Origin: Candidatus Binatota bacterium | GTDB lineage: Bacteria > Desulfobacterota > Binatia > UBA1149 > CAITLU01 | Reading direction: 5' to 3' | Length of the DNA: 49,834 nucleotides | Assembly: GCA_024276575.1 (NCBI GenBank) | Contig: JAJRWY010000242.1 | Location: 1-49,834 of the forward strand | Shown here: piece after piece, positions 1-7,452 of the stretch | Layout: every line of letters starts with the position of its first letter | How positions within the stretch are numbered: the first letter of the stretch is position 1 | Notes under the pieces: generated by a model | The model's input: only the letters and a program-made list of their open reading frames with translations | Told to the model about the DNA's origin: nothing | Database searches by the model: none | Program-made: the position numbers and the translations under genes

Positions 1-510
1 GGTGACCGCCAGATGCCGGTGGCTACCCGCACCATGTTCATCGATCACACGATACGAGAAGACCCCGCCTTGCTCGTGCCCGGAGGCCGGCGTAGCGGCA
101 TGGTGATCCTCGCCGTGGCCAGCATCCAAAGCATCCGCAGCGACGGACCGTGCTCCATGCTCGCCAAGCTCATCGTGCCGCGGCTCCAATTCCGCAGCTT
201 CCGGGTCTGCAGCTTCCGGGTCCGCAGCTTCCAGGTCCGCGGTTTCATCGGCAGGCTCGGCAACTGCGGTCAACATGGCGCGAATCACGGTCTCGCTGAC
301 CCCTTCGCTTTTTAGCCGCGAGATGTCTTCCACTCGCAGTTCGAAGGCAGAATCGGTAGCGTCGATCAGCTTGATGATTTCTTCGTCGCCGTAGCCTTCA
401 GCGCTAAGGCGAACTACATCGTAGATGCTGATGCCCATGCTCAAACTCGGCACCATCATCAATAAGATGACGGCCGTTACGAGCCGGCGACTAATGCTGA
501 CCAGCGACAT
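1..510 (-). CDS. secreted protein of unknown function, 5' part (runs off left edge)
   Basis: I read 170 codons without a stop from the ATG at 510-508 to base 1; the 3' end lies outside the window. A purine-rich GAAGG sits about 8 bases before the start. The N-terminus (MSLVSISRRLVTAVILLMMV) is a signal peptide or membrane anchor. Residues about 28-80 form a helical segment with the pattern DVVRLSAEGYGDEEIIKLI, then LKSEGVSETVIRAML. I have seen this repeat style (hydrophobic positions plus GVS..VI..ML) near the N-terminus of many uncharacterised exported bacterial proteins, but I cannot name a family. An acidic EAADP repeat and a His-rich stretch (GHGEDHHAA) follow, which could be a linker or metal-binding region. 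Codon use resembles the downstream cytochrome operon on the same strand. Function unknown. Confidence 0.75.
   Translation of the reverse strand, partial: MSLVSISRRLVTAVILLMMVPSLSMGISIYDVVRLSAEGYGDEEIIKLIDATDSAFELRVEDISRLKSEGVSETVIRAMLTAVAEPADETADLEAADPEAADPEAAELEPRHDELGEHGARSVAADALDAGHGEDHHAATPASGHEQGGVFSYRVIDEHGAGSHRHLAVT
191..235 (-). repeat. three 15-bp tandem units inside the left-edge gene
   Basis: The plus strand reads TCCGCAGCTTCCGGG, TCTGCAGCTTCCGGG, TCCGCAGCTTCCAGG back to back. On the coding (minus) strand this encodes repeated Glu-Ala-Ala-Asp-Pro. The unit is a multiple of three, so copy-number change would lengthen or shorten the acidic linker without a frameshift. Confidence 0.85.
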
Positions 511-674
511 CTGTGCCTTCGCTGCCGGCCATAGAACCACGGCTGCGGCCCCTGACTGACTGTTCGAAAGCTTATCCCGCGGCCGGATCGACAGCAACGA
601 CGGGCAACACGACGGGCGGCAGAGCCGGAGGGCTCGAACGGCTACCGTGGGCGGCAGAACCCGTTTGAGTTCCC

Positions 675-691
675 CGCCGGCAAATCCGGCG
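675..691 (-). terminator. short hairpin just after the cytochrome c stop codon
   Basis: CGCCGG-CAAAT-CCGGCG is a 6-bp stem with a 5-base loop, one base downstream of the TGA at 693-695 as read on the minus strand. No T-run follows, so it is not a classical intrinsic terminator. It may only stabilise the 3' end of the operon mRNA. The rest of 511-692 shows nothing I can name. Confidence 0.3.
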
Positions 692-692
692 C

Positions 693-1520
693 TCATCGAA
701 AGGGAATGTGGCTCATGGTCTCCTTGTGCCAGGGAGCGCCCTTCATTTCGTTCCAAGCGGATATCTCGTGGCAGACATAACACTGGTTGACGCTCTTGGG
801 TGATTTGCCGAGCTTCTTGGCGCACATCGACATGAACATCGGCATGAAATGGCTGGTCGGGGCTTTGTGGCACTGCTCGCAGTCTTTCGAGATCGCGGGA
901 GGATGAATATAGCGCGCAATGGTCCAATAGCGTGTCGAATGGCAGGATGCGCAATCATCACCGAAGTAAGCCACATGCGGGTCTTCGTTACGGTGGCAAG
1001 CCGCGCAATCCAGGATCAGTTCTTCCTCACTGACGCCGGGGTGGGGCATTGACGACTCGTCAACGTGGCGCATCCACATCAGGAACTGTCGCCGAACTTG
1101 CTCGCTCTCGCTACGAGGATCTACACTACGCAGTTGCCGGAAACCGATGGCGGTCAAAACCGCATGATCCATCTCGGTAAAGCTCCGGGAGCCGCCCTGG
1201 TGCTCTCGATGGCAGTCGTTGCAGGTTCCGACGTTGGCATGGAACGCCGTGTCCTCGCGTCGCAACAACTCCTCGTCATTGGCGTGGCAAGCTATACACT
1301 TCACCGGCTCGGCACCCTTGACCGCAGTGTGGCAAGCGGCGCAATCGTTCTGCAGCGACGCATGCGCGGGGGACAGATCGCCCGGGGCCACCAGGCTCTG
1401 CCAGAAGCTCGACTGTTTGAAAGCGGCACCGCCCGGCGTAAGTAGCCAGATCGCTACCGGCACGAGCAAAGCGCCGAGCGTGGCAAAGCTCCGGAAACCT
1501 GCTTGCTGCTTCTCAGCCAT
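693..1520 (-). CDS. membrane-anchored heptahaem cytochrome c
   Basis: The 275-residue product has one N-terminal hydrophobic segment (about residues 12-29) and seven CxxCH haem-attachment motifs, beginning at residues 60, 75, 100, 172, 190, 214 and 247. Extra His residues between them (for example H94, H107, H119, H152, H160) could be distal ligands. It would therefore be a periplasmic, membrane-tethered multihaem electron carrier. It is the last gene of a minus-strand set: 48 bases separate it from the cytochrome-b-like gene, then come the flavo-iron-sulfur reductase and the Met-rich protein. This order suggests electrons pass from NAD(P)H through flavin, 2Fe-2S and haem b to this cytochrome, or in reverse. 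The terminal acceptor is not visible. Haem binding is clear; the specific role is inference. Confidence 0.9.
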   Translation of the reverse strand: MAEKQQAGFRSFATLGALLVPVAIWLLTPGGAAFKQSSFWQSLVAPGDLSPAHASLQNDCAACHTAVKGAEPVKCIACHANDEELLRREDTAFHANVGTCNDCHREHQGGSRSFTEMDHAVLTAIGFRQLRSVDPRSESEQVRRQFLMWMRHVDESSMPHPGVSEEELILDCAACHRNEDPHVAYFGDDCASCHSTRYWTIARYIHPPAISKDCEQCHKAPTSHFMPMFMSMCAKKLGKSPKSVNQCYVCHEISAWNEMKGAPWHKETMSHIPFR

Positions 1521-1568
1521 CTTGCCCCGCAGTCTGGAACGAAATGGCAGCGGCCATGTTTCCTACTT

Positions 1569-2504
1569 TCACGACTTTACGATCTCGCAGCGCGCGCAGG
1601 CCCCGCCGGCGGCCAAGAGTTTTCGAAACGAAGGATCGACCCGCAAGAAAGCGGCCGGTGCCGTCGAGCGAAGCGATGGCGCATCGCTGGATGCCGATGC
1701 CAGGGTGCTGGGAGTCCAGGAATCGAACCATCTCAGTCCGAAATGGATCGATGCCCAAACGTGCAAGGCCATCAAGCCGTAGAGAATGAACGAGATCACG
1801 ATATGAAACTTCAACCACTTCGAGAACCACTCTTTGAAGGTCTCGTGCGTCTTGATCGCATACTCGACATCGGCGATGGATTCCGACAATCGCAACAGTG
1901 TGGCGGGAGCCGCCGTAACGCTTGCACCGGCGGCTCCGGGGAGCACCGCGCCGGAGGGCTCTTCTTTGATGAACATGGCTGCAAGAAAACCCGGAAGCAC
2001 TCCGGAGAACGGCCGCAGGGATTCGCTAAAACCTCCGCGCCTGCCAAGCTCGGCGCGTAGCGTGGCATAGCTGTTTTGCAAACCGTCCAGAGTCGCCTTT
2101 TTCTCACGAATCTCCTTCCCGAACTGCTTCATCAAGTACCTGCCCACGAAGCCGCTCAACGCCACGAGAATAGTCAGCCCGGTCAGTGTGATCCCTAACA
2201 CGCTTTCAAACTTGTGGCCGGTGTGCAGCAGAACGAGAACCGGGCCGAGAACTCCCGCGTAAATGTGCAAAGACAACAAAGTGCGCATCGAGACCGACTT
2301 GGACAAGCCGCGCTTGAGCGCCTTGATTCGTTTCACCGCCGTATAAGCCAAAGGGAGAAGCATCAGCAAAGCGCCGCTAACCCCTAGTGCTCCACCCCAC
2401 GCGCTACCCGCAAAACGCGGCGAGCGATGCGCGAGAAAACCGAGCCACAAGATCATCAGCAACACGACAAGGCCGGTCACCACGATACGTTCTCGCTCTT
2501 TCAT
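1569..2504 (-). CDS. cytochrome-b-like integral membrane protein
   Basis: The 311-residue product has about five hydrophobic helices: roughly residues 8-25, 38-58, 78-95, 103-122 and 232-250. His80, His94/His97, His233 and His248/His254 lie inside or at the ends of helices in the spacing expected for b-type haem ligands, as in cytochrome b/ferric-reductase-like folds. A soluble loop (about 128-230) separates helix 4 from helix 5. The C-terminus ends with a CARC pair, too short for haem c. Only 19 bases separate it from the upstream reductase, so the two are surely co-transcribed. Likely role: haem-b conduit across the membrane between the cytosolic-type flavin/Fe-S module and the seven-haem cytochrome c. 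I infer haem binding from the His pattern; the exact family was not recognised. Confidence 0.75.
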   Translation of the reverse strand: MKERERIVVTGLVVLLMILWLGFLAHRSPRFAGSAWGGALGVSGALLMLLPLAYTAVKRIKALKRGLSKSVSMRTLLSLHIYAGVLGPVLVLLHTGHKFESVLGITLTGLTILVALSGFVGRYLMKQFGKEIREKKATLDGLQNSYATLRAELGRRGGFSESLRPFSGVLPGFLAAMFIKEEPSGAVLPGAAGASVTAAPATLLRLSESIADVEYAIKTHETFKEWFSKWLKFHIVISFILYGLMALHVWASIHFGLRWFDSWTPSTLASASSDAPSLRSTAPAAFLRVDPSFRKLLAAGGACARCEIVKS

Positions 2505-2523
2505 CGATCTTCGAACCTACCCT

Positions 2524-4650
2524 TCATGCGTCAACCGTCACATCTTCGTTGGCTTTGGCCTGACAAGCGAGAACCATGCCGGCCGCCCGGTCGTCCTCGT
2601 CCAGTCCGTCCTCGGTCTCCATCTCCACTTTGCCTGCGAGCAACTTGACCGTGCAGACGCCGCACATTCCTACCCGGCATGAGCTGGCAATATCCACATC
2701 CACTCTTTCGGCCGCCTCCAGAACGGTCTCGCCGGGCTGAAACTGTGTTGACTTGCCGGAAGCCTGAAAGGTCGCGGTCGCAGCCACAGCCGTGGCGCCA
2801 AGCGGCGTGGAGGCAGCGGCACTGCGTTCGGCAGCTTTTACATGCGGCTTCTGCGCCGCGCCGAAATTTTCGGTGTGGATGTTACCCGGCGGCACGCGAA
2901 GCTCGGCCAACATCTCCCTGACCCCGTCCATCATCTTTGGAGGCCCGCAGATATGGATGCGCCTGGAAGACAGATTCGCCACCCACTGCGATAGCAGCTC
3001 TTTCGACAAACGCCCGCTCTTATAGCCGTTTTGATCCTCTTGTATGCGGCTCATGGCCACGAAGACGTGCAAGTTCGGATGGCGCTCTCGAAGCCGTTTC
3101 AGTTCGGCTTCGAAGATGAAGTGTTGCGGATCGCTACAGGCGACGATGAAATAGATGTCGCCATCCCATCCCATATCGGTCAGGGCCCGGGTAACGCTCA
3201 TCATCGGAGTGATCCCCACCCCGCCCGCGATCAACACGATGCTGTCGCTTTCTTTACCGGTAAAGAAGAACTTCCCGCTCGGTGCTTGCGCCTCGATGGT
3301 ATCCCCGGCCTTCACTTGATCGTGCAGGTAGCGCGATCCGGCCCCCTGCTCCTCACGTTTCACCGTGATTTCGCAGTAATAGCCTTGGGTCGGAGACGAG
3401 GAGATGGTGTAGCTACGGCGAATCGGCTTGCCGGCGACCGGAAGGGTCAGCGTCAGGAACTGCCCGGGGAGATAACTGAAAGGGATGCCGCCGCCGTGGC
3501 AGGATACCATGCGAAAAGTCTTGACGTCCGGAGTCTCCTGGTAGATCCGCGCCACTCTCAGCCGGCACAATTTCTTCTTGGTAAGCGGCAGCAGTCCCGT
3601 CGAGATATCGTGCTGCCCGCCGGCCCCGTCCGCTATGGCCGCCGGCGCGCCCGCTGATTCGTCGCAGCAATCGGCTGCACCGGCAGCGGCTTTCTCTTTT
3701 TGCTTTGCGGGTTGGGCACTAGCAGATGCCGTGGAAGCATCCGGCGGCGGCACCGCGGCGGGGGCCGCGGCGGAAGCGGAGGCGCCGTTCGATGCCGCCG
3801 CAGTAGCAAGCGCTTCCATCAACTGGGCGGCCCGGCGCATCTTGAAGAAGTACATCCAGATCATCGAAGCGCTAAACAACAACATCAACGCCATTATGAA
3901 AGTGTGAAAGGCGCTCATACCGAACCAGCGGAAACCCGACTTGGCAATCGCCGGAGGCAGGAGATTCATCTCACGCTTGAACCATTGCAGAGCCAGATTA
4001 CGCGGCGCTTTTCCTTGCGCAATAGCTTGTTCGGCCGCCAAACCGGTTTCAAACACCATGACTCCCTGCCTGAGTTTCACGGCCGCCTCGTGCATTCTGG
4101 AAAGATCGTCCTTGGCCGCTGCATCGCTGAGTTCGTCGAGTCCTTCAGACAACAGCGCAGTCCCGTCCAACATGCGTTCGCGGGCAAGCCCTAGCATCTG
4201 CTCGCGTTGCCCGGCATCAATGGCGGGTAAGGACATTAATCGGGGATATAGCTGCCCAGCCTGCTGCGTCCCCTTCCCTTTACCTCTTTTCCCATCCCCC
4301 ATCATGCCGCCCTTCGCAGCGCCAGCGCCCATCATGCCCTTGCCCGCAATTTGCGAATCCGCTCCCCCCATACCACCCATGCCGGCAGAACCCGCGCCCT
4401 TTCCCCCCATGCCGCCCATGCCCGCCCCCGCTCCCATCCCAGCAGCACCGCCGACAGTCCCGGACGGCGGGTTGGCGGCATCGGCCGCTTGTTTCTGTGG
4501 AAACTGATCAGGGTGGTGCGATTCATGTTCTGCTTGGCTGACGGCCGGGGCAGTTGATACCGACAGGTGCAGCAACAGCGTGGCCAGCAACAGCGCAGGA
4601 CAAATCCATCTCGAAAGGAAGCTCGATTCGAAACAACGCAAGGAATCCAT
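2524..4650 (-). CDS. Met/Gly-rich membrane protein fused to FAD/NAD(P) reductase and 2Fe-2S ferredoxin
   Basis: 708 residues with an unusual layout. There is a signal or anchor helix at about 15-35 and a Met/Gly/Lys-rich low-complexity region at about 65-130 with repeated GMGG and GMMG. A helical domain (about 135-235) is followed by a transmembrane helix at about 249-268 and an Ala/Pro linker (275-345) holding a CC pair. Then comes a ferredoxin-reductase module: FAD motif RRSYTISS at 411-418, NAD(P) motif LIAGGVGITPMM at 473-484, HICGPPKMMDGV at 566-577. Last is a plant-type 2Fe-2S ferredoxin with Cys658, Cys663, Cys666 and Cys696. The C-terminal half matches phenol hydroxylase/CDP-6-deoxy-type reductases; the Met-rich N-terminal half is not part of those families. 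It starts 2 bases after the upstream Met-rich gene. Likely job: moving electrons from NAD(P)H to the neighbouring membrane cytochromes. The Met-rich segment may bind Cu(I) or another soft metal (inference). Confidence 0.88.
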   Translation of the reverse strand: MDSLRCFESSFLSRWICPALLLATLLLHLSVSTAPAVSQAEHESHHPDQFPQKQAADAANPPSGTVGGAAGMGAGAGMGGMGGKGAGSAGMGGMGGADSQIAGKGMMGAGAAKGGMMGDGKRGKGKGTQQAGQLYPRLMSLPAIDAGQREQMLGLARERMLDGTALLSEGLDELSDAAAKDDLSRMHEAAVKLRQGVMVFETGLAAEQAIAQGKAPRNLALQWFKREMNLLPPAIAKSGFRWFGMSAFHTFIMALMLLFSASMIWMYFFKMRRAAQLMEALATAAASNGASASAAAPAAVPPPDASTASASAQPAKQKEKAAAGAADCCDESAGAPAAIADGAGGQHDISTGLLPLTKKKLCRLRVARIYQETPDVKTFRMVSCHGGGIPFSYLPGQFLTLTLPVAGKPIRRSYTISSSPTQGYYCEITVKREEQGAGSRYLHDQVKAGDTIEAQAPSGKFFFTGKESDSIVLIAGGVGITPMMSVTRALTDMGWDGDIYFIVACSDPQHFIFEAELKRLRERHPNLHVFVAMSRIQEDQNGYKSGRLSKELLSQWVANLSSRRIHICGPPKMMDGVREMLAELRVPPGNIHTENFGAAQKPHVKAAERSAAASTPLGATAVAATATFQASGKSTQFQPGETVLEAAERVDVDIASSCRVGMCGVCTVKLLAGKVEMETEDGLDEDDRAAGMVLACQAKANEDVTVDA

Positions 4651-4652
4651 CG

Positions 4653-5690
4653 TTATCTCTCTTGCACGCTTGGCGCCGGCGGGGATGCTTGTTGAAAGGG
4701 CGCCAGCAGCGATCGCCGCTGCCCCTTGGTCAACAATGCCGCCGCCTCACCGACGGCACGAATGAAGTATACGCGTTGGTCGCCGCGCAGTTTCTCTATT
4801 TCTCGTATCTTGGCTTCGATGTCACCGGCCGCCGGCCGGTCCGAACTCGTCAGCGCCCACAGTTCCTGCTCGGCTTGATCAATCTTCTTATCCCGTATGC
4901 TGTTGCCGGCCAGCAACTTCTCTTTGATCTTGCCAATCGCCGTCTTCTGTTCACTGGTCAAATCGATGAGTTCGTTGTGGTCCAGGAAAAAATCGGCCGC
5001 GCCTATATGATACAAGTGCGGCAACCCGGGAAACCCGGGCAAGGCAGACCGGGCCGAATCCGCTCCCGGCATTTTGCCCATCATGCCTTTGCCCATCATG
5101 CCTTTGCCCATCATGCCTTTGCCCATGGTCTCCATGCCTTTCATGCTGCGGGCATCCTGGTTTTGCTGCGTTTGCATAGTTTCCGAATCCTTCGTTCCGG
5201 TGGCCGTAGTTCCGGTAGCCGTGTCGCCCGCACCCATACTCCCCGCCTTCTTCATCCCCCCCATCATTCCCATTTCCTTCCCGCCGCCCATCCCCATGCC
5301 CTGCTGCATCCCCTTGCCATGCTGCATTCCCATGCCCATTTTCTGTCCTGGCGGCGCGCTTCCCGTCTGAATGCCGTCGGCCTGCTTCTCCGTAGCCCCG
5401 CCGTCGGCTGCGCTTTCCCCGGTCCCTTCACTAGCCATGCTCCCCATAGCCCCGCCACCGGCCGTGCCTTGCATGGCCATACCGCCGGCCGCCATCCCAT
5501 GGTGAGAAGAAGCATCGTCTCCTTCGTTCAAGGCAGACTTCAGACGCGGGATCTTCGCCTTGGCTTCCTCGAGCCGTTCGGCGAGCGAATCCTCTTCCAG
5601 CGCTCGCGCAGCGCTTGCGTACGAAACCGTTAGCACCAGCGCCAAGAACATCAACGTCAAAATCGGCCGGGGCCGGGGACTCTTTTCCAT
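4653..5690 (-). CDS. Met-rich periplasmic protein with a Spy/CpxP-like C-terminal region
   Basis: I place the start at the ATG at 5690-5688 because GGAG lies 8 bases upstream and a clean signal peptide follows (ILTLMFLALVLTVSYASA). An upstream in-frame start at 5804 would precede it with 38 unlikely residues. The 345-residue product has a Met/Gly/His-rich middle with many GM, MGM and GMMGK units. A helical C-terminal third follows: LTSEQKTAIGKIKEKLL, then acidic and basic helices, then LTKGQRRSLL. That LTxEQ...LTxxQR pattern is the hallmark of Spy/CpxP/ZraP-type periplasmic chaperone and metal-sensing proteins. It is the first gene of the cytochrome operon, and its Met-rich style is echoed in the next gene, so the pair may share a metal or a partner. 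Metal binding (Cu/Ag) is inference. Confidence 0.8.
   Translation of the reverse strand: MEKSPRPRPILTLMFLALVLTVSYASAARALEEDSLAERLEEAKAKIPRLKSALNEGDDASSHHGMAAGGMAMQGTAGGGAMGSMASEGTGESAADGGATEKQADGIQTGSAPPGQKMGMGMQHGKGMQQGMGMGGGKEMGMMGGMKKAGSMGAGDTATGTTATGTKDSETMQTQQNQDARSMKGMETMGKGMMGKGMMGKGMMGKMPGADSARSALPGFPGLPHLYHIGAADFFLDHNELIDLTSEQKTAIGKIKEKLLAGNSIRDKKIDQAEQELWALTSSDRPAAGDIEAKIREIEKLRGDQRVYFIRAVGEAAALLTKGQRRSLLAPFQQASPPAPSVQER
5073..5127 (-). repeat. 15-bp tandem repeat encoding GMMGK
   Basis: Three exact units of TTTGCCCATCATGCC (5073-5087, 5088-5102, 5103-5117) and a partial fourth are read on the plus strand. The coding strand gives consecutive Gly-Met-Met-Gly-Lys. In-frame units would permit expansion or contraction of the Met-rich segment. 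Confidence 0.9.
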
Positions 5691-5974
5691 AAGCTTCTCC
5701 TCTTCGGACGCTGCCACGTTAGGCAGGCCGGACCAGGCGGTAATCGCGGCAATGCACGACAGGCACGGCTTGCGACACTGTTTCGCCAGACTCGATAAGA
5801 TCACCGCGGGCGCAAGTCCACAACGGCAGCAACTATCAGCCCTTCCCCGCCCCGATCAAGACTCGATATTGAAAAGCTCTGGCTGAGCGCTCGATTACAG
5901 GATAGCGATAGAATCGTAGGCGATGAGCATAGATCACATGTAGATCGCATACCGCTCGCCGCCGGGGAGAAGGT

Positions 5975-7411
5975 ATGAGCGAAAGGGGAAAGTTTCATAT
6001 TCACGGGGCCCACGGGGGCTTGACACGCCGGGAGTTCCTGGCGGGCGCAGCGGCGGGCTTGTCGAGCGGATATTTGGAGCTTGCGTTTCCACAGGCAGCG
6101 ATGGCGCGGCCTGTCAACGACCGGGTGATCGTCATCGGCGCCGGGATTTCAGGGCTGGCCGCGGCTCGCCGCTTGGCCGACCGCTACCGGTTCACCAAAC
6201 CTGGACAACTGATCGTACTCGAAGCCCGCAACCGCATCGGCGGACGCATAGAAACCGACCGCGATCTCGGATTCCCCGTCGATGAGGGCGCAGTGTGGAT
6301 TCACGGTGCGTCGAGAAATCCACTGCGTAAATTGGCCGAGGCGGCGGGTGCGCAACTCGAAACCACCGACTACGATTAGCTGAATCTTCACGGCAGCGAC
6401 GGTTCTCTCATCGCTCCCGCCGATCGTGACCGGGTCTACGCCGACAGCTTCACCCCTATCATGCGGCGGGTGAGGCGCTACGGATACAGGCGCGACAGCG
6501 ACCAGCCGCTGACTGATTCGCTGGCGGATATCGGCGCCGGGCAGGGGCTTTCCGCCGCCGACCGGCGGATTCTCGACTGGCATTACTTTTGGGACATCGA
6601 GCTTGACCGCAGTTTCGCGCTTTCACAGATCTCGAGCTGGCAGTTCGATACCGGACAATCCTATCGTGGCCCCGACCTCCTTTTCCGTGACGGCTATGAT
6701 CAGATCCTTCCGGGACTCGCCGCAGGGCTCGACATCCGCCTCGACCATGTGGTCTCAGCCATCGATTACAGTGGCGATACCATCGTCGTTCAGACCAACG
6801 ACGGCCCCTTCCAAGCCGAACGTTGCTTGGTGACACTACCGCTGGGCGTACTGAAAGGCGGTTCGGTCGCCTTTACTCCGGCACTGCCAACCAAGACGAC
6901 TGCGGCCATCGACAAACTCGGCTTCGGGGCCGGCTACAAGATGGTACTGCAGTTCCCGCAGGTGTTCTGGGATCAAGCGGTTCACTTCTTCGGTTACGCA
7001 GCGGCCATACGAGGCGAGTCGGCCGAGTTTCTCAATATGGCCCGTTATACCGGCCATCCGGTGTTGCTCATGAACACCATGCAGGATTACGCCGCGACCC
7101 TAGAGTCGATGACCAAAACTGACGCAACAGCTCGCGTGATGAGCGATCTTCGCAACATGTTCGGGCCATCTATACCCGATCCGGTCGCGGTGCTTACGAC
7201 CGACTGGGGCGTCTCTCCTTACACCGGAGGCACCTATACCTACTGGACGGTCGGCTCCAGCCACCGCGACCAGAAGCAACTCACCCGGCCCATAGACCGC
7301 AAACTATTCCTGGCCGGGGAGCACACCATGGACCGCTTCCCGGGAACGGTCCACGGCGCCTACCTCTCCGGGTTGAAAGCGGCGCGCACCTTGCGTCGCC
7401 ACGCACGCTGA
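5975..7411 (+). pseudogene. Tat-exported FAD amine oxidase with an in-frame TAG
   Basis: The reading frame is continuous from the ATG at 5975 (GGAGAAGG just before it) to TGA at 7409-7411 except for one TAG at 6377-6379, codon 135. Before the stop are a twin-arginine signal (TRREFLAG), the dinucleotide-binding motif VIGAGISGLAAARRL, and GGRI.T with DEGAVWIHG, typical of polyamine/lysine-specific amine oxidases. After the stop the same frame continues through the substrate domain to the family's C-terminal FAD motif (LAGEHTMDRFPGTVHGAYLSG). Without the stop this would be a normal-length (478 residue) periplasmic amine oxidase oxidising a polyamine or similar amine. The sequence just before the stop, TTDYD, matches the family, so nothing seems deleted. 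Either a recent nonsense mutation, a base-call error, or readthrough. A restart at 6461 would lack the FAD-binding domain. Confidence 0.85.
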
Positions 7412-7452
7412 CCCACATTGGTCACGAAGGCGTCGATAGGAGGTACGGGGAA

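Noticed and set aside
4554-5633. 359-codon plus-strand open frame rich in His/Arg/Pro
   Set aside because: It is antisense to the Met-rich gene; its FAHHAFAHHAF repeats are just the complement of the GMMGK repeats, and no domain or ribosome site supports it.
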